DNA of 64,000 bases, taken from positions 62,001-126,000 of the forward strand of contig MGZB01000002.1 of assembly GCA_001801995.1 (NCBI GenBank). The letters are read 5' to 3'. The notes under the pieces are model-generated. The model worked only from the letters and a program-made list of their open reading frames with translations, did not search any database and was not told the DNA's origin. Shown piece by piece: positions 43,899 through 55,758 of this stretch (its first letter is position 1; each line of letters begins with the position of its first letter). Both the position numbers and the translations under genes were made by a program. The DNA comes from Gammaproteobacteria bacterium RIFOXYD12_FULL_61_37. GTDB lineage: Bacteria > Pseudomonadota > Gammaproteobacteria > Chromatiales > Chromatiaceae.

Positions 43899-43904
43899 TA
43901 TCAT
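43899..43904 (+). promoter_or_regulatory. Possible -10 element for secA
   Basis: TATCAT, with a weak -35 (TTCACG, 18 bp upstream), lies in the 197-bp gap before secA. No secM-like leader gene is seen in the gap. Low confidence. Confidence 0.25.
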
Positions 43905-44028
43905 CGCCCCTTCGTCGCGGGTGCCATCATCTGGATGGTCTGCGGCAAGGGGTTGTCTTTGTGCGGGTTCGATAGCCTGCAACAGGCTCGCGCTTTCAAA
44001 CTGAATTACTCTCCCGGCGGATATCTGG

Positions 44029-46823
<2,795 letters not shown>

Positions 46824-46824
<1 letters not shown>

Positions 46825-46855
46825 ATCGCAACGAAAGCCCGTAGGCTCTGCGATC
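46824..46855. terminator. Hairpin just after secA
   Basis: AGATCGCA and TGCGATCT form an 8-bp perfect stem with an inner GCC/GGC pairing, directly after the secA stop. There is no T-tract, so termination is inferred from position only. Confidence 0.4.
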
Positions 46856-46929
46856 TCTGCACGATGAAGAGGACAGGATTCTTCCAACGAAATCTGTAAG
46901 CCCTGTCTAAAAGATGCGCTGATTCAGAC

Positions 46930-46995
46930 TCTGCGTCGCGATTCGGGACGCAGAGCGTCCCAGGCTGCATTCCCACGCTGGAGCCTGGGAACGAT
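46930..46995. repeat. Partial palindromic repeat (GTTCCCACGC family), secA-argJ gap
   Basis: GGGACGCAGAGCGTCCC followed by TGCATTCCCACGCTGGAGCC and TGGGAACGAT corresponds to the right half of the elements at 2608 and 30368, with diverged stems. The left half is absent. Confidence 0.6.
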
Positions 46996-47040
46996 AAAGA
47001 ACAAAGCGGAATCAGACTGAATACTTTGTAGGAGAGTACG

Positions 47041-48252
47041 GTGGAGTTGCAGGCGCATAGAGAAGTGGCTTCCGTGGCGGGTGTGCGTTTGTCGGCCTAT
47101 GCGGCGGGGATTCGCTATAAGGACAGGAATGACCTCGTTCTGATGGAGGTCGCCGAGGGTGGAACTTGCGCGGCGGTCTTTACGACCAACGCCTTTTGCG
47201 CCGCGCCGGTCATCGTGGCGCGGGAGCATCTGGCTTCGGGCAGTCCCCGTTATCTCCTGATCAATTCCGGCAACGCGAATGCGGGTACCGGCGAAACGGG
47301 CCTGCGGGCCAGCCGCGAGACCTGCCGTTTCCTGGCGGCGGCGGCCGGGTGCGCCATGAACCAGGTGTTGCCTTTTTCCACCGGGGTGATCGGTCAGGAC
47401 CTCCCTGTCGAACGTTTCGCCACGGCCATGCCGGATCTGATCTCGGGCCTTTCGGAACAAGGCTGGGAAGAGGCCGCCCGCGCCATCATGACGACGGATA
47501 CGGTCCCCAAACTGACCAGCCGCCGGCTCGATCTGGGCGGCAAAGCCGTGACGATCACCGGGATGGCCAAGGGTTCGGGCATGATCCGCCCCGATATGGC
47601 CACCATGCTGGCCTATCTCGCCACTGATGCCCAGGTGTCCAAGGCGGTGTTGCAGCAGTGTCTGGAAAAGGCCGTCGCTCCCTCCTTCAATTCCATCACC
47701 GTGGATGGCGACACCTCCACCAACGACGCCTGTGTCTTGCTGGCCTCGGGCCGTTCGGGCGTGGCGGTCGCGGATCTGGAATCCGAGGAAGGCCGCGCCT
47801 TCGCCGCCGCTGTTGAAGATGTCTGCATGGAACTGGCCCGGACCATCGTTCGCGATGGGGAAGGGGCCACCAAGCTGGTGGAAGTGGTCGTGACCGAAGC
47901 GGCATCCCTGGCCGAGGCGCGGGATGTGGCCTATACCGTCGCCCATTCGCCCCTGGTGAAGACGGCCCTGTTTGCCTCCGATCCCAATTGGGGGCGCATC
48001 CTGGCCGCCGTCGGGCGGGCTCCCGTCCCCGGTCTGGCTGTCGAGGGCATCCGGATCTGGCTGGACGATGTCTGCATCGTCAGCAACGGCGGCCGCGACC
48101 CCGGCTATAGCGAAGAGGCGGGCCAGGGCGTGATGGACCGGCCCGAGTTCCAGATCAGGATCGCCCTGGGCCGTGGCGCGGCGGAGACAAAGGTCCTGAC
48201 CTGCGACTTCTCCTTCGACTACGTCAAGATCAACGCGGAATACCGTAGCTAA
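47041..48252 (+). CDS. argJ: Bifunctional ornithine acetyltransferase/N-acetylglutamate synthase ArgJ
   Basis: ArgJ recycles the acetyl group in arginine biosynthesis and can also make N-acetylglutamate. The 403 aa protein starts at GTG 47041 with TAGGAGAG upstream. It has TTNAFCAAPV, NSGNANAGTG, and the autocleavage region KGSGMIRPDMATMLAY, with the nucleophilic Thr in ATML near residue 196 that separates alpha and beta chains. NSITVDGDTSTND and the C-terminal TCDFSFDYVKINAEYRS are conserved. It is followed within one base by the Nudix fusion gene. Confidence 0.96.
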   Translation: MELQAHREVASVAGVRLSAYAAGIRYKDRNDLVLMEVAEGGTCAAVFTTNAFCAAPVIVAREHLASGSPRYLLINSGNANAGTGETGLRASRETCRFLAAAAGCAMNQVLPFSTGVIGQDLPVERFATAMPDLISGLSEQGWEEAARAIMTTDTVPKLTSRRLDLGGKAVTITGMAKGSGMIRPDMATMLAYLATDAQVSKAVLQQCLEKAVAPSFNSITVDGDTSTNDACVLLASGRSGVAVADLESEEGRAFAAAVEDVCMELARTIVRDGEGATKLVEVVVTEAASLAEARDVAYTVAHSPLVKTALFASDPNWGRILAAVGRAPVPGLAVEGIRIWLDDVCIVSNGGRDPGYSEEAGQGVMDRPEFQIRIALGRGAAETKVLTCDFSFDYVKINAEYRS

Positions 48253-48253
48253 G

Positions 48254-49183
48254 ATGCCCATCCATGTGGCGGTCGCGGTCATTGAGGACTGCGACGGTCG
48301 TGTCCTTCTGACCCGGCGACCGGATCATGTCCATCAGGGGGGGCTCTGGGAGTTCCCCGGCGGCAAGCTGGACCCCGGCGAGTCCGTCGAACAGGCCTTG
48401 CGCCGTGAGATCCATGAGGAACTGGGGATAGACCTTGAGGGGCATCGCCCCCTGATCCGGGTCCGTCACGACTACGGCGACAAAGCGGTGCTGCTGGACA
48501 GTCATCGGGTCACCCGCTGGAGCGGCACCCCGGAAGGACGGGAGGGGCAACCCCTGCTATGGGCCGAGAAAGGTGATCTGGCCGCCTATCCCATGCCTGC
48601 CGCCGACCGCCCCATCATCAACGCCTTGACCCTGCCTGATCGCTACCTTATCGCCAGCGGTGAGACGCTCCAGGATGTCGCGCAATTCCGGCGTCGGCTG
48701 GAGCCGGCGCTGATAGCGGGGGTTCGCCTGGTGCAATTGCGGCCCGAGCGACAGATGCCGCTGGGGCCGCTACTGGATGCCGCGCTGGGGCTTTGCGCCA
48801 AATACGGGGCCGATCTCCTGCTCAGCAGCAGGATGGTTTCTTGTCTTCCCAAGGCGGTTGAGGCCGGGCTTCACCTCACCAGCCGGGATCTGATGGCGCT
48901 CAAGTCGGCCCCTGATGTCTGCGGTTATCTGGCGGCTTCCTGTCATAACAGAGAAGAACTGGCGCAGGCCGAGCGGATCGGCGCCGATTTCGCCCTGTTG
49001 TCGCCGGTCTTGCCCACTCCAAGCCATCCCGAAATCCCGGCGATGGGATGGGATGCCTTTGCCGAGAGGGTTGGCGAGGTGTCTATTCCCGTTTATGCAC
49101 TGGGGGGCGTGGGCCATTTGCCGCCGGAAGTGGCCTGGAACCATGGGGCACAGGGCGTGGCGGGGATTCGTGGATTGTGGTGA
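48254..49183 (+). CDS. Nudix hydrolase (MutT-like) fused to a thiamine-phosphate-synthase-like domain
   Basis: 309 aa. Residues 1-130 form a MutT-type Nudix domain with the box GGKLDPGESVEQALRREI followed by HEELG, likely hydrolysing 8-oxo-dGTP or a related nucleotide. Residues about 135-309 resemble ThiE (VRLVQLRPERQMPLGPLLD, AVEAGLHLTSRDLM, VYALGGVG) but lack several ThiE substrate motifs. This fusion is common in gammaproteobacteria next to argJ or yacG; the role of the second half is not established. It converges with yacG 30 bp downstream. Confidence 0.9.
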   Translation: MPIHVAVAVIEDCDGRVLLTRRPDHVHQGGLWEFPGGKLDPGESVEQALRREIHEELGIDLEGHRPLIRVRHDYGDKAVLLDSHRVTRWSGTPEGREGQPLLWAEKGDLAAYPMPAADRPIINALTLPDRYLIASGETLQDVAQFRRRLEPALIAGVRLVQLRPERQMPLGPLLDAALGLCAKYGADLLLSSRMVSCLPKAVEAGLHLTSRDLMALKSAPDVCGYLAASCHNREELAQAERIGADFALLSPVLPTPSHPEIPAMGWDAFAERVGEVSIPVYALGGVGHLPPEVAWNHGAQGVAGIRGLW

Positions 49184-49213
49184 GGCAGGGGTTGGAATTC
49201 GGATACTCCCGGC

Positions 49214-49414
49214 CTATTCCTGATCTTCACCGCCCTGTCCGTTCCATCCCTCCGTCTCCGCCAGCTCTGTCTCCTCGACCGGCAGCCGACGATTCTCTCC
49301 GAACCATTCACCCAGGTCGATGAGCTTGCAGCGCTCGCTGCAGAAGGGGCGCCAAGGGGAATCTTGGTCCCAGGCGACGCGCTTGCCGCAGGTAGGACAA
49401 AGGACCTGTTTCAT
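49214..49414 (-). CDS. yacG: DNA gyrase inhibitor YacG (zinc finger)
   Basis: This 66 aa protein starts at ATG 49414, which overlaps the zapD stop (ATGA). An upstream in-frame codon at 49456 would extend into zapD and is rejected. It carries the four-Cys zinc finger CPTCGKRV and [15 protein letters not shown], the YacG signature. YacG binds and inhibits gyrase. It is the last gene of pilB-pilC-pilD-coaE-zapD-yacG. Confidence 0.93.
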   Translation of the reverse strand: MKQVLCPTCGKRVAWDQDSPWRPFCSERCKLIDLGEWFGENRRLPVEETELAETEGWNGQGGEDQE

Positions 49415-50181
49415 ATGTTGGCGATGCTGAGCCTGAAGGGGAGTTTGCCTTCGCAAGTCACGGGTATCAGGCTGTTTTTGTCGGAGCGGCGGAAGCGGAT
49501 ATTGAACCGGTGCCAGTCTCCGCTGACCTCGGGGAAAACGAGAAGCTCCCGGTGCAGTTCGAGGCTGACCATCTGGGCGGGTCTCGTGGCGTTGAGGGTG
49601 TAGTGGAAAAAGCCGTTCTCCGCGACCTCTTCTGTTGCTACGCCGCTTGCCCGGTAGATGAAAAGCAGGACCTCGACGGAGTTATGGACGGGGCGCAGTT
49701 CCTCGAACCAGGCGTTGAGGCGGCGCGCTCTCTCCTCGGCGGGTTGTTCCAGCCAAAGGTGATAGTGGGGGAGGTCCGATGCGCTGGTCCCGCCGGGGAT
49801 GGCGCTACGCTGCATGATGGATTTGAAGAACTCATTCTCACGCACATCCAGGGCAATTTGCCGCAACTGGCTATGCAGACTGGTACTTGCATCCTCCAGC
49901 CTTTGAAGGGTATTCGCGACGCGATCAGAGTCCAGTCCGGGGTGTGCCCCGAGGCGCTCAAAGGTGGTGATGTTGCGCTTGAGTTCCTTGATCAGAACGG
50001 ATTTGAGGTCGGTCCTGTTGAAGAAGTTGACGGCCTCCATGAGTACGGAGATGGCAACCTGAGTATCTTGACGGGACTCGGAAGGGAGGTAATGGAGGAA
50101 GCGTGTGAACACATCCTCCAGCCGGAGTAAGACGCGGCTTCTCTCATTCAACGGATGCTCGAAACGGATCGGATTGTCCAC
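49411..50181 (-). CDS. zapD: Z-ring-associated protein ZapD
   Basis: ZapD bundles FtsZ filaments by binding the FtsZ C-terminal peptide. The 256 aa protein matches the family along its length: [18 protein letters not shown] at the N-terminus, [31 protein letters not shown] and the C-terminal [11 protein letters not shown]. It is located between coaE and yacG as usual. Its start is 65 bp after the coaE stop. Confidence 0.95.
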   Translation of the reverse strand: MDNPIRFEHPLNERSRVLLRLEDVFTRFLHYLPSESRQDTQVAISVLMEAVNFFNRTDLKSVLIKELKRNITTFERLGAHPGLDSDRVANTLQRLEDASTSLHSQLRQIALDVRENEFFKSIMQRSAIPGGTSASDLPHYHLWLEQPAEERARRLNAWFEELRPVHNSVEVLLFIYRASGVATEEVAENGFFHYTLNATRPAQMVSLELHRELLVFPEVSGDWHRFNIRFRRSDKNSLIPVTCEGKLPFRLSIANI

Positions 50182-50246
50182 GGTTTTGCTATCTGGTTAA
50201 GTAATCTCCTATTCTGGTATATATTTGAGATTCTTGCAAAAAAGCT

Positions 50247-50855
50247 TTAGTTTCCGGCCCCTTTGGCGAGCCTGAGATAGGCCTGATGGAGTTTCTGAAC
50301 ATCATCAGATAACGCAGCGCTATCGCCATCATTGAATATGACATCATCAGCGATGGATAGCCGCTGACAGCGGCTCGCCTGGGCGGCAATTATCCGGCTG
50401 GCCTCATCCGGGCTTACCCTGTCGCGCAAGACGAGCCTCTCGATCTGCGACTGTTCTGGGCAGTCGATGACCAGGACACGGTTGATTGTCTCCCTGCGGC
50501 CGGTCTCGAACAGCAGGGGTATGACGAACATAACGTAGGGTTGCCGGCTGAATCTGGCGGCCGCCTCCAGCATGGCTGTCCGGATACGGGGGTGCAGAAT
50601 GGCCTCCAGCCGTTTGCGTGATTCCGGGTGGTCAAAGATCAGTCGGCGTAGACCTCGCCGGTCCAGTTCGCCTGTTTCAGTAAGAACTCCGCTACCGAAG
50701 GTGTCGACAATGGCCTCAAGGCCGCCGGTCCCTGGCCGTGTCAGTTCCCGCGATACGATGTCCGCATCGATGACGGGTACGCCTCGCGCCTCGAAAAGGG
50801 CGGCAACGGTGGATTTGCCGCTGGCTATGCCACCGGTGAGTCCGACGATGAACAT
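50247..50855 (-). CDS. coaE: Dephospho-CoA kinase CoaE
   Basis: CoaE performs the last step of coenzyme A synthesis. The 202 aa protein has the P-loop GLTGGIASGKST at residues 5-16, VIDADIVSREL near 30 and the lid/base region RRGLRRLIFDHPESRKRLE. It starts 12 bp after the pilD stop, so it belongs to the same leftward transcript. Confidence 0.97.
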   Translation of the reverse strand: MFIVGLTGGIASGKSTVAALFEARGVPVIDADIVSRELTRPGTGGLEAIVDTFGSGVLTETGELDRRGLRRLIFDHPESRKRLEAILHPRIRTAMLEAAARFSRQPYVMFVIPLLFETGRRETINRVLVIDCPEQSQIERLVLRDRVSPDEASRIIAAQASRCQRLSIADDVIFNDGDSAALSDDVQKLHQAYLRLAKGAGN

Positions 50856-50867
50856 CTCAAGGTGTCC

Positions 50868-51740
50868 TTAACTCAAGCCGGAAAGGGCGAAATACGCGCC
50901 GATAATCCGATCGCCCCAGAGCAGGGCTATCCAGCCGGCAATGGCCAAATAAGGGCCGAAGGGAATGGGCTTGCGCTTGTCATGCCCCTTGAAAACGATC
51001 AGCGCGATGCCGATGAAGGCCCCAACAAGGGAAGAGAGCAGAATAATGGTAAATACTTTCTGCCATCCGGCCCAGGCACCAAAGAGAGTGAGCAGCTTGA
51101 AATCTCCATAACCCATGCCTTCCTTGCCGGTGACCAGTTTGAAGAGCCAGTAAAAGCTCCAGAGAGAGAGATAACCGATTGTGGCGCCAAGGATGGCCTG
51201 CTCAGCGCTGATGAAGATCGCCGGGATGCCAAGCAGCAGTCCGAGCCACAGAAAGGGCTGAGTGATGGAATCCGGCAGTAGCTGATGATCGATGTCGATA
51301 AGAGTCAGCGCGATCAAGGCCCAGGTCAGCGGTAGCAGGGCGGCGGCTTGAAGGGTTGGCCCCAGTTGCCAAACGACCATCAAAGAGAGAATGGCTGTGA
51401 TGGCCTCGACAATAGGATAACGGGGGCTGATCGGCTTGCGGCAGCCGGAGCACCGGCCGCGCAGCAGCAGAAATCCGAGAAGGGGAATGTTTTCCCACCA
51501 GCGAATAGCGTGCCCGCAATGGGGACAGGTCGAAGCAGGTGTCATCAGGTTGAAGGGCTGAGCGGGCGCTGATCCATTTTCCTCTTCCAAACCCATGATC
51601 TCACGGCACTGGCACCGCCAGTCTCGCTCCATCATGACCGGCAGCCGGTAAACGACCACGTTGAGGAAACTGCCGACGCTTAGACCAAGCAGGCCGACGA
51701 GGATGAACAGGAAGGGTGGCGGGATTTCAAGAAACGACAT
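50868..51740 (-). CDS. pilD: Type IV prepilin peptidase/N-methyltransferase PilD
   Basis: PilD cleaves and N-methylates type IV prepilins and pseudopilins. The ATG at 51740 (MSFLEIPPPF) gives 290 aa; an upstream extension to 51788 would overlap pilC and is rejected. The zinc motif CPHCGHAIRW...CSGCRKPIS is near residues 70-105. Catalytic aspartates are in LIDIDHQLLPD and GYGDFKLL (the GxGD motif). It has about eight transmembrane helices and is placed 4 nt after pilC. Confidence 0.95.
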   Translation of the reverse strand: MSFLEIPPPFLFILVGLLGLSVGSFLNVVVYRLPVMMERDWRCQCREIMGLEEENGSAPAQPFNLMTPASTCPHCGHAIRWWENIPLLGFLLLRGRCSGCRKPISPRYPIVEAITAILSLMVVWQLGPTLQAAALLPLTWALIALTLIDIDHQLLPDSITQPFLWLGLLLGIPAIFISAEQAILGATIGYLSLWSFYWLFKLVTGKEGMGYGDFKLLTLFGAWAGWQKVFTIILLSSLVGAFIGIALIVFKGHDKRKPIPFGPYLAIAGWIALLWGDRIIGAYFALSGLS

Positions 51741-51744
51741 GACG

Positions 51745-52986
51745 TTACACAACGGAGGCCATTTTGAAGATGGGGAGATACATCGCAATGATCAAGCTGC
51801 CGACCAGGCCACCCAGAACGACCATTATGAGTGGTTCCATCAGGCTGCTCATGGCATCGACGGCGTTGTCCACTTCTTCTTCAAAAAAGTCGGCGACCTT
51901 GGACAGCATGTTGTCCAGGGCGCCCGACTCCTCACCGATGGCGACCATCTGGATCACCATGTTGGGGAAGAGGGGGAACTGCTTCATGGAGATTTGCAGT
52001 GATTGACCCGTGGCGACATCCTCCCGAATCCGCCGGATGGCGTCGGCGTAAACGATGTTGCCAACCGCCCCCGCGACCGAATCCAGCGCCTCGACGAGGG
52101 GGACGCCGGCGGCGAACATGGTGGAGAGGGTGCGGGCAAAGCGTGCGAGGGCCGATTTGTGCAGAATGATGCCGATAACAGGGATTTGAAGCACAAGCCT
52201 ATCCACAATGCGCTGCACCTTGACCGATCTCTTCCACAGATTGATCAGGCTCCAGATGCCGGCGGCCAATGAACCGAAGATGGCCCACCACCACGCCTGA
52301 ATGAATTCCGAGAGGTTGATGACCATCTGGGTGAAGGCGGGCAGCTCACCGCCAAAACTTTCAAAGAGTGTTTTGAACTGGGGTATGACGAAGATCAGAA
52401 TGACCGCCGTAACGATGATCGCTACCGCAAGCACTGAGATGGGATAAAACATCGCCTTCTTGATCTTGCCCTTGATGGACTCGGTCTTCTCCTGATAGGT
52501 GGCGATTCTGTCGAGCAGGGTTTCCAGCACCCCGGCCTGCTCACCGGCATGCACCAGGTTGCAGTACAGCTCATTGAAATAGAGGGGGTGTTTGGCCAAG
52601 GAGCTGGCCAGGGAGGTGCCTCCCTCCACATCCGCCTTGATGCCGAGGATCAGCTCCTGCATTTGCGGCTTTTCGTGCCCCCTGCCCACGATCTCGAAGG
52701 ACTGCACCAGGGGAACGCCGGCCTTCATCATGGTCGACATCTGGCGGCTGAAGACGGCAATATCCTTTGGCTTGATCGGCTTTGTCCTGCCCAATAGCGG
52801 CTTGAGCTTCTTGCGGATCTTCAGGGGGTTGATGCCCTGGCGGCGTAACTCCGCCCTGACCATGTTGCTATTGGCCGACCGGGTTTCTCCACTGAGGCGG
52901 TGACCCTTTTTATCGGTACCTTCCCAAGCGAAAACATCGGCCTTTTCGGCCTTTGGCGCGGATTTTTTTATGGTTTTCTGGGCCAT
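51745..52986 (-). CDS. pilC: Type IV pilus inner-membrane platform protein PilC
   Basis: PilC is the GspF-family platform protein that couples PilB to pilin insertion. The 413 aa protein has a basic N-terminus (KKSAPKAEKADVFAWEGTDK), two GspF domains (FSRQMSTMMKAGVPLVQSFE near 85 and FARTLSTMFAAGVPLVEALD near 290) and three transmembrane segments. It starts 3 nt after the pilB stop. Confidence 0.96.
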   Translation of the reverse strand: MAQKTIKKSAPKAEKADVFAWEGTDKKGHRLSGETRSANSNMVRAELRRQGINPLKIRKKLKPLLGRTKPIKPKDIAVFSRQMSTMMKAGVPLVQSFEIVGRGHEKPQMQELILGIKADVEGGTSLASSLAKHPLYFNELYCNLVHAGEQAGVLETLLDRIATYQEKTESIKGKIKKAMFYPISVLAVAIIVTAVILIFVIPQFKTLFESFGGELPAFTQMVINLSEFIQAWWWAIFGSLAAGIWSLINLWKRSVKVQRIVDRLVLQIPVIGIILHKSALARFARTLSTMFAAGVPLVEALDSVAGAVGNIVYADAIRRIREDVATGQSLQISMKQFPLFPNMVIQMVAIGEESGALDNMLSKVADFFEEEVDNAVDAMSSLMEPLIMVVLGGLVGSLIIAMYLPIFKMASVV

Positions 52987-52989
52987 GGG

Positions 52990-54714
52990 TTAATCCCTGG
53001 TCACGCGGTTAAGCTCTTCGAGGCTGGTCACGCCCAGCCGGACCTTGTCCAGACCGGACCGGCGCAGGTCACTGACGCCCTCGCGGGCCGCCTGGTCGGC
53101 GAGTTGCATGGAGTTGCCATCCTCCATGATGATCCGGCCCATGGCATCCGAGACCGGCATGACCTGGAAAATGCCGACCCGCCCCTTGTAGCCCTTGTTG
53201 CATTTGTTGCAGCCCTTGGCCCTGTAGATGGTCAACTTATCCACTTCATCCTCCTTAAAGCCTTCTTCCAGCAAGGCTTCCTTAGGTACGTCGTCGAGTT
53301 GCTTGCAGTGTTCGCAGAGGCGGCGTGCAAGCCTCTGCGCCAGGATCAGATTGATCGATGAGGCGATGTTGTAAGGCGGTATGCCCATATTGGCCAGACG
53401 GGTCAGGGTCTGCGGGGCATCGTTGGTGTGCAGGGTCGATAGCACCAGATGTCCGGTTTGGGCCGCCTTGACGGCGATCTCGGCGGTTTCCAGGTCGCGG
53501 ATTTCGCCGACCATGATGATGTCGGGGTCCTGACGGAGGAAGGCTCTCAAGGCCTCGGCGAAGGTCAGGCCGGTCTTGGGATTGACGTTGACCTGATTGA
53601 TCCCTGCGACCTGGATTTCCACCGGGTCCTCTGCCGTGGAGATGTTGACCTCGGCGGTGTTGAGCATGTTGAGCGCCGTGTAGAGTGTAACGGTCTTGCC
53701 GCTGCCGGTGGGTCCGGTGACCAGGATCATCCCGTAGGGTTTCTTGATGGCGGAAAGAAACGCCTCACGTTGCGCGGGTTCAAAGCCCAGTGCCTCGATG
53801 CCGAGCTGGGCGCTGGCGGGGTCGAGGATACGGAGCACCACCTTCTCGCCGTACAGCGTGGGACAGGTATTGACGCGAAAATCGATGGCGCGGTTCTTGG
53901 ATAGGCTCAACTTGATACGACCATCCTGGGGGACCCGCCGCTCGGCGATATTCATCCGGGACATGACCTTGAGGCGAGAGGTCATACGGGAGGCGATAGT
54001 GAGCGGTGGCGAGGCGATCTCGCTCAGCATGCCGTCCTGGCGGAAGCGTATGCGATAGGTCTTCTCGTAGGGTTCGAAGTGGATGTCCGAGGCGCGCAGG
54101 TTGATGGCATCCACCAGCACCTTGTTGACGAAGCGGACTACCGGCGCATCGTCGATGCCGGCCTCAGCCTCCTTGGCTTCATCTTCCTTGACGCCATCAC
54201 CAAAGTCGATGTTGTCGAAGTCGCCATCGGCGAGTCCGGGCATCGTTGAGGCATCTTTCGCCGTGAGCGCCCGCTCGATGCACTGAACCAATCTATCTTC
54301 TTCGACGAGGACAGCGTCGGTGGCCAGGCCCGTGTGAAAACGGATTTCGTCCAGGCCATGGTGGTTGGTCGGGTCGGAAACGGCGAGAAACAGCCTCGTG
54401 CCCCGTTTGAAAAGCGGTAAGGCATGGTGCTTGCGGATCAGCTTTTCTTCGACCAGACCGGCCGGAAGCATTTCAAAGTCGATGGCCTCCAGATCAAAAA
54501 GCGGAACCCCGTATTCAGTGGAGGCGGCAATGGCGATGTCGCGGCTATCGACAACCTTGTTGTCCACCAGATAAGTGACAAGGGGTACTCGCTTCTTCGT
54601 GGCCTGGAGGGTCGCCTCAAGCGCATCCGTCTCGGCCAGGAGCCTCTCCTGGATCAGGCGGCGGGCCAATCCGCTCAGATTTGCTGTTTCTGGTTTAGTT
54701 GCCATCAGTCCCAT
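52990..54714 (-). CDS. pilB: Type IV pilus assembly ATPase PilB
   Basis: PilB is the hexameric ATPase powering pilus extension. The 574 aa protein has the N-terminal MshEN-like region (residues 1-150, a possible c-di-GMP-binding fold), Walker A GPTGSGKTVTLYTAL near 340, the Asp and His boxes (STAEDPVE, GHLVLSTLHTNDAP) and a tetracysteine CEHCKQL...CNKCNKGYKG. The pilin gene pilA is not adjacent. A TATACT -10-like element lies about 35 bp upstream on this strand, with a weak -35. Confidence 0.96.
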   Translation of the reverse strand: MGLMATKPETANLSGLARRLIQERLLAETDALEATLQATKKRVPLVTYLVDNKVVDSRDIAIAASTEYGVPLFDLEAIDFEMLPAGLVEEKLIRKHHALPLFKRGTRLFLAVSDPTNHHGLDEIRFHTGLATDAVLVEEDRLVQCIERALTAKDASTMPGLADGDFDNIDFGDGVKEDEAKEAEAGIDDAPVVRFVNKVLVDAINLRASDIHFEPYEKTYRIRFRQDGMLSEIASPPLTIASRMTSRLKVMSRMNIAERRVPQDGRIKLSLSKNRAIDFRVNTCPTLYGEKVVLRILDPASAQLGIEALGFEPAQREAFLSAIKKPYGMILVTGPTGSGKTVTLYTALNMLNTAEVNISTAEDPVEIQVAGINQVNVNPKTGLTFAEALRAFLRQDPDIIMVGEIRDLETAEIAVKAAQTGHLVLSTLHTNDAPQTLTRLANMGIPPYNIASSINLILAQRLARRLCEHCKQLDDVPKEALLEEGFKEDEVDKLTIYRAKGCNKCNKGYKGRVGIFQVMPVSDAMGRIIMEDGNSMQLADQAAREGVSDLRRSGLDKVRLGVTSLEELNRVTRD

Positions 54715-55018
54715 GGGTCGTCGTCAGAAATATGCTCAAGTATAGCGACAGAAAAGGGGGAGAACACATTAAGCGGGAAGTATTTGGTGGAACCTGTGAT
54801 TCAGGTCCCGAAAACCCGGTTTGGGGTGCTGTGAAGGGCTGGGGTGGGGCCTCCAGGACAGGGCCTGACCAGGTCCGCCAGCTCTTCCAGGCGCGCACAC
54901 ACCAACTCCCTGGCGCGCGCCTTGTCGAAGACGCGCTGCGTATCATTTATCCGAGAAACCTCATTTCCATCCTTCGGCCCGTAACCGGTGCATCCTTGCA
55001 CCCCTATCTCACAGACCC
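54715..55018. other. 304-bp gap with no convincing gene
   Basis: It separates the pilB start from the [2Fe-2S] ferredoxin stop and must hold the pilB promoter. A leftward frame from a possible GTG at about 54998 to 54801 could encode about 66 residues (including RVFDKARARELVCARLEELA), which looks protein-like but has no ribosome site or recognised family. A small hairpin GGTGCATCCTTGCACC at about 54990 matches the one at 10020. Confidence 0.4.
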
Positions 55019-55345
55019 TCAGCCCCAAAACTCCCTCGTCATCAGCAACCGTTCCACCGGCCGGTCTTGTTCCAGGTGCTCGTCGAAGATGGCGGCCACA
55101 TCCTCCTTCCTGACCCCGGCGTACATCACCCCTTCGGGATAGACCAGGATATTCGGCCCCTCGCTGCAAGGCCCCAGGCAGCCGGTGGTGGTCACTTGCA
55201 CCTTGCCAGCCAACTGGCGTTGCTGCAAATGCCAGTAGAACTCCTCGGCCACCTCGGCGCAATTCTTCTGCCCGCAGGCGGGACGGGGATGGCTCGGCGG
55301 GCGGTTCTGGACGCAGACGAAGACGTGTTTTTCGGGTTTTGGCAT
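55019..55345 (-). CDS. Thioredoxin-like [2Fe-2S] ferredoxin
   Basis: 108 aa from ATG 55345 (AGAGGA eight bases upstream; a TTG at 55351 is less likely). The pattern VFVCVQNRPP, ACGQKNC and TTGCLGPCSEGPN gives the Cys set of the thioredoxin-fold [2Fe-2S] ferredoxins (Shethna type), often found in nif regions as electron carriers or protective proteins for nitrogenase. It is the last gene of the nifE-led leftward cluster. Confidence 0.88.
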   Translation of the reverse strand: MPKPEKHVFVCVQNRPPSHPRPACGQKNCAEVAEEFYWHLQQRQLAGKVQVTTTGCLGPCSEGPNILVYPEGVMYAGVRKEDVAAIFDEHLEQDRPVERLLMTREFWG

Positions 55346-55396
55346 ATTCAAGTCCTCTTGTCTTTCTCTGACGCCGCTGTCCGCATGAATGCGGAC

Positions 55397-55726
55397 CTAC
55401 AGCGGTTGCGGCTCATGGGTGAAACACTTCTTCGGGCAGATGCGGGAGCAGGAGCCGCAGCCGATGCAGTCCAGGGCATTCTTGAGGCTCATGACCATGG
55501 CGGTATCGTCCGAGAAGCCGTCGTCGCCGTAGCTCTCATCGTCATCCCCGTCCAGGGCCAAATCGGCCAGGCCCTCCACCTCATCGCGCTCGACCAGGTC
55601 GAAGACATCGCGGGGGCAGACCTTGAAGCAACGGCCGCAGCCGATGCAATGGGACTGGTTGATCGCCATGACGAAGGCGGGTGTGTATTGTTCGCCACCA
55701 CGGGTGACGCCGGTGATAAAACTCAT
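55397..55726 (-). CDS. fdxB: Nif-specific 2[4Fe-4S] ferredoxin (ferredoxin III, FdxB)
   Basis: 109 aa with two cluster-binding motifs, CIGCGRCFKVCPRDVFD near residue 27 and CIGCGSCSRICPKKCF near 87, separated by an acidic insertion (DGDDDESYGDDGFSDD) typical of the nif-associated ferredoxin III family. Likely an electron donor in nitrogen fixation or cofactor assembly. A short palindrome (GTCCGCATGAATGCGGAC) lies just after its stop. Confidence 0.93.
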   Translation of the reverse strand: MSFITGVTRGGEQYTPAFVMAINQSHCIGCGRCFKVCPRDVFDLVERDEVEGLADLALDGDDDESYGDDGFSDDTAMVMSLKNALDCIGCGSCSRICPKKCFTHEPQPL

Positions 55727-55758
55727 GGAACTGTCCTCATTTCAATCGCACCGGCGCA

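Noticed and set aside
46825-47040. Small gene between secA and argJ
   Set aside because: The interval is a hairpin plus a partial repeat; no frame has a ribosome site.
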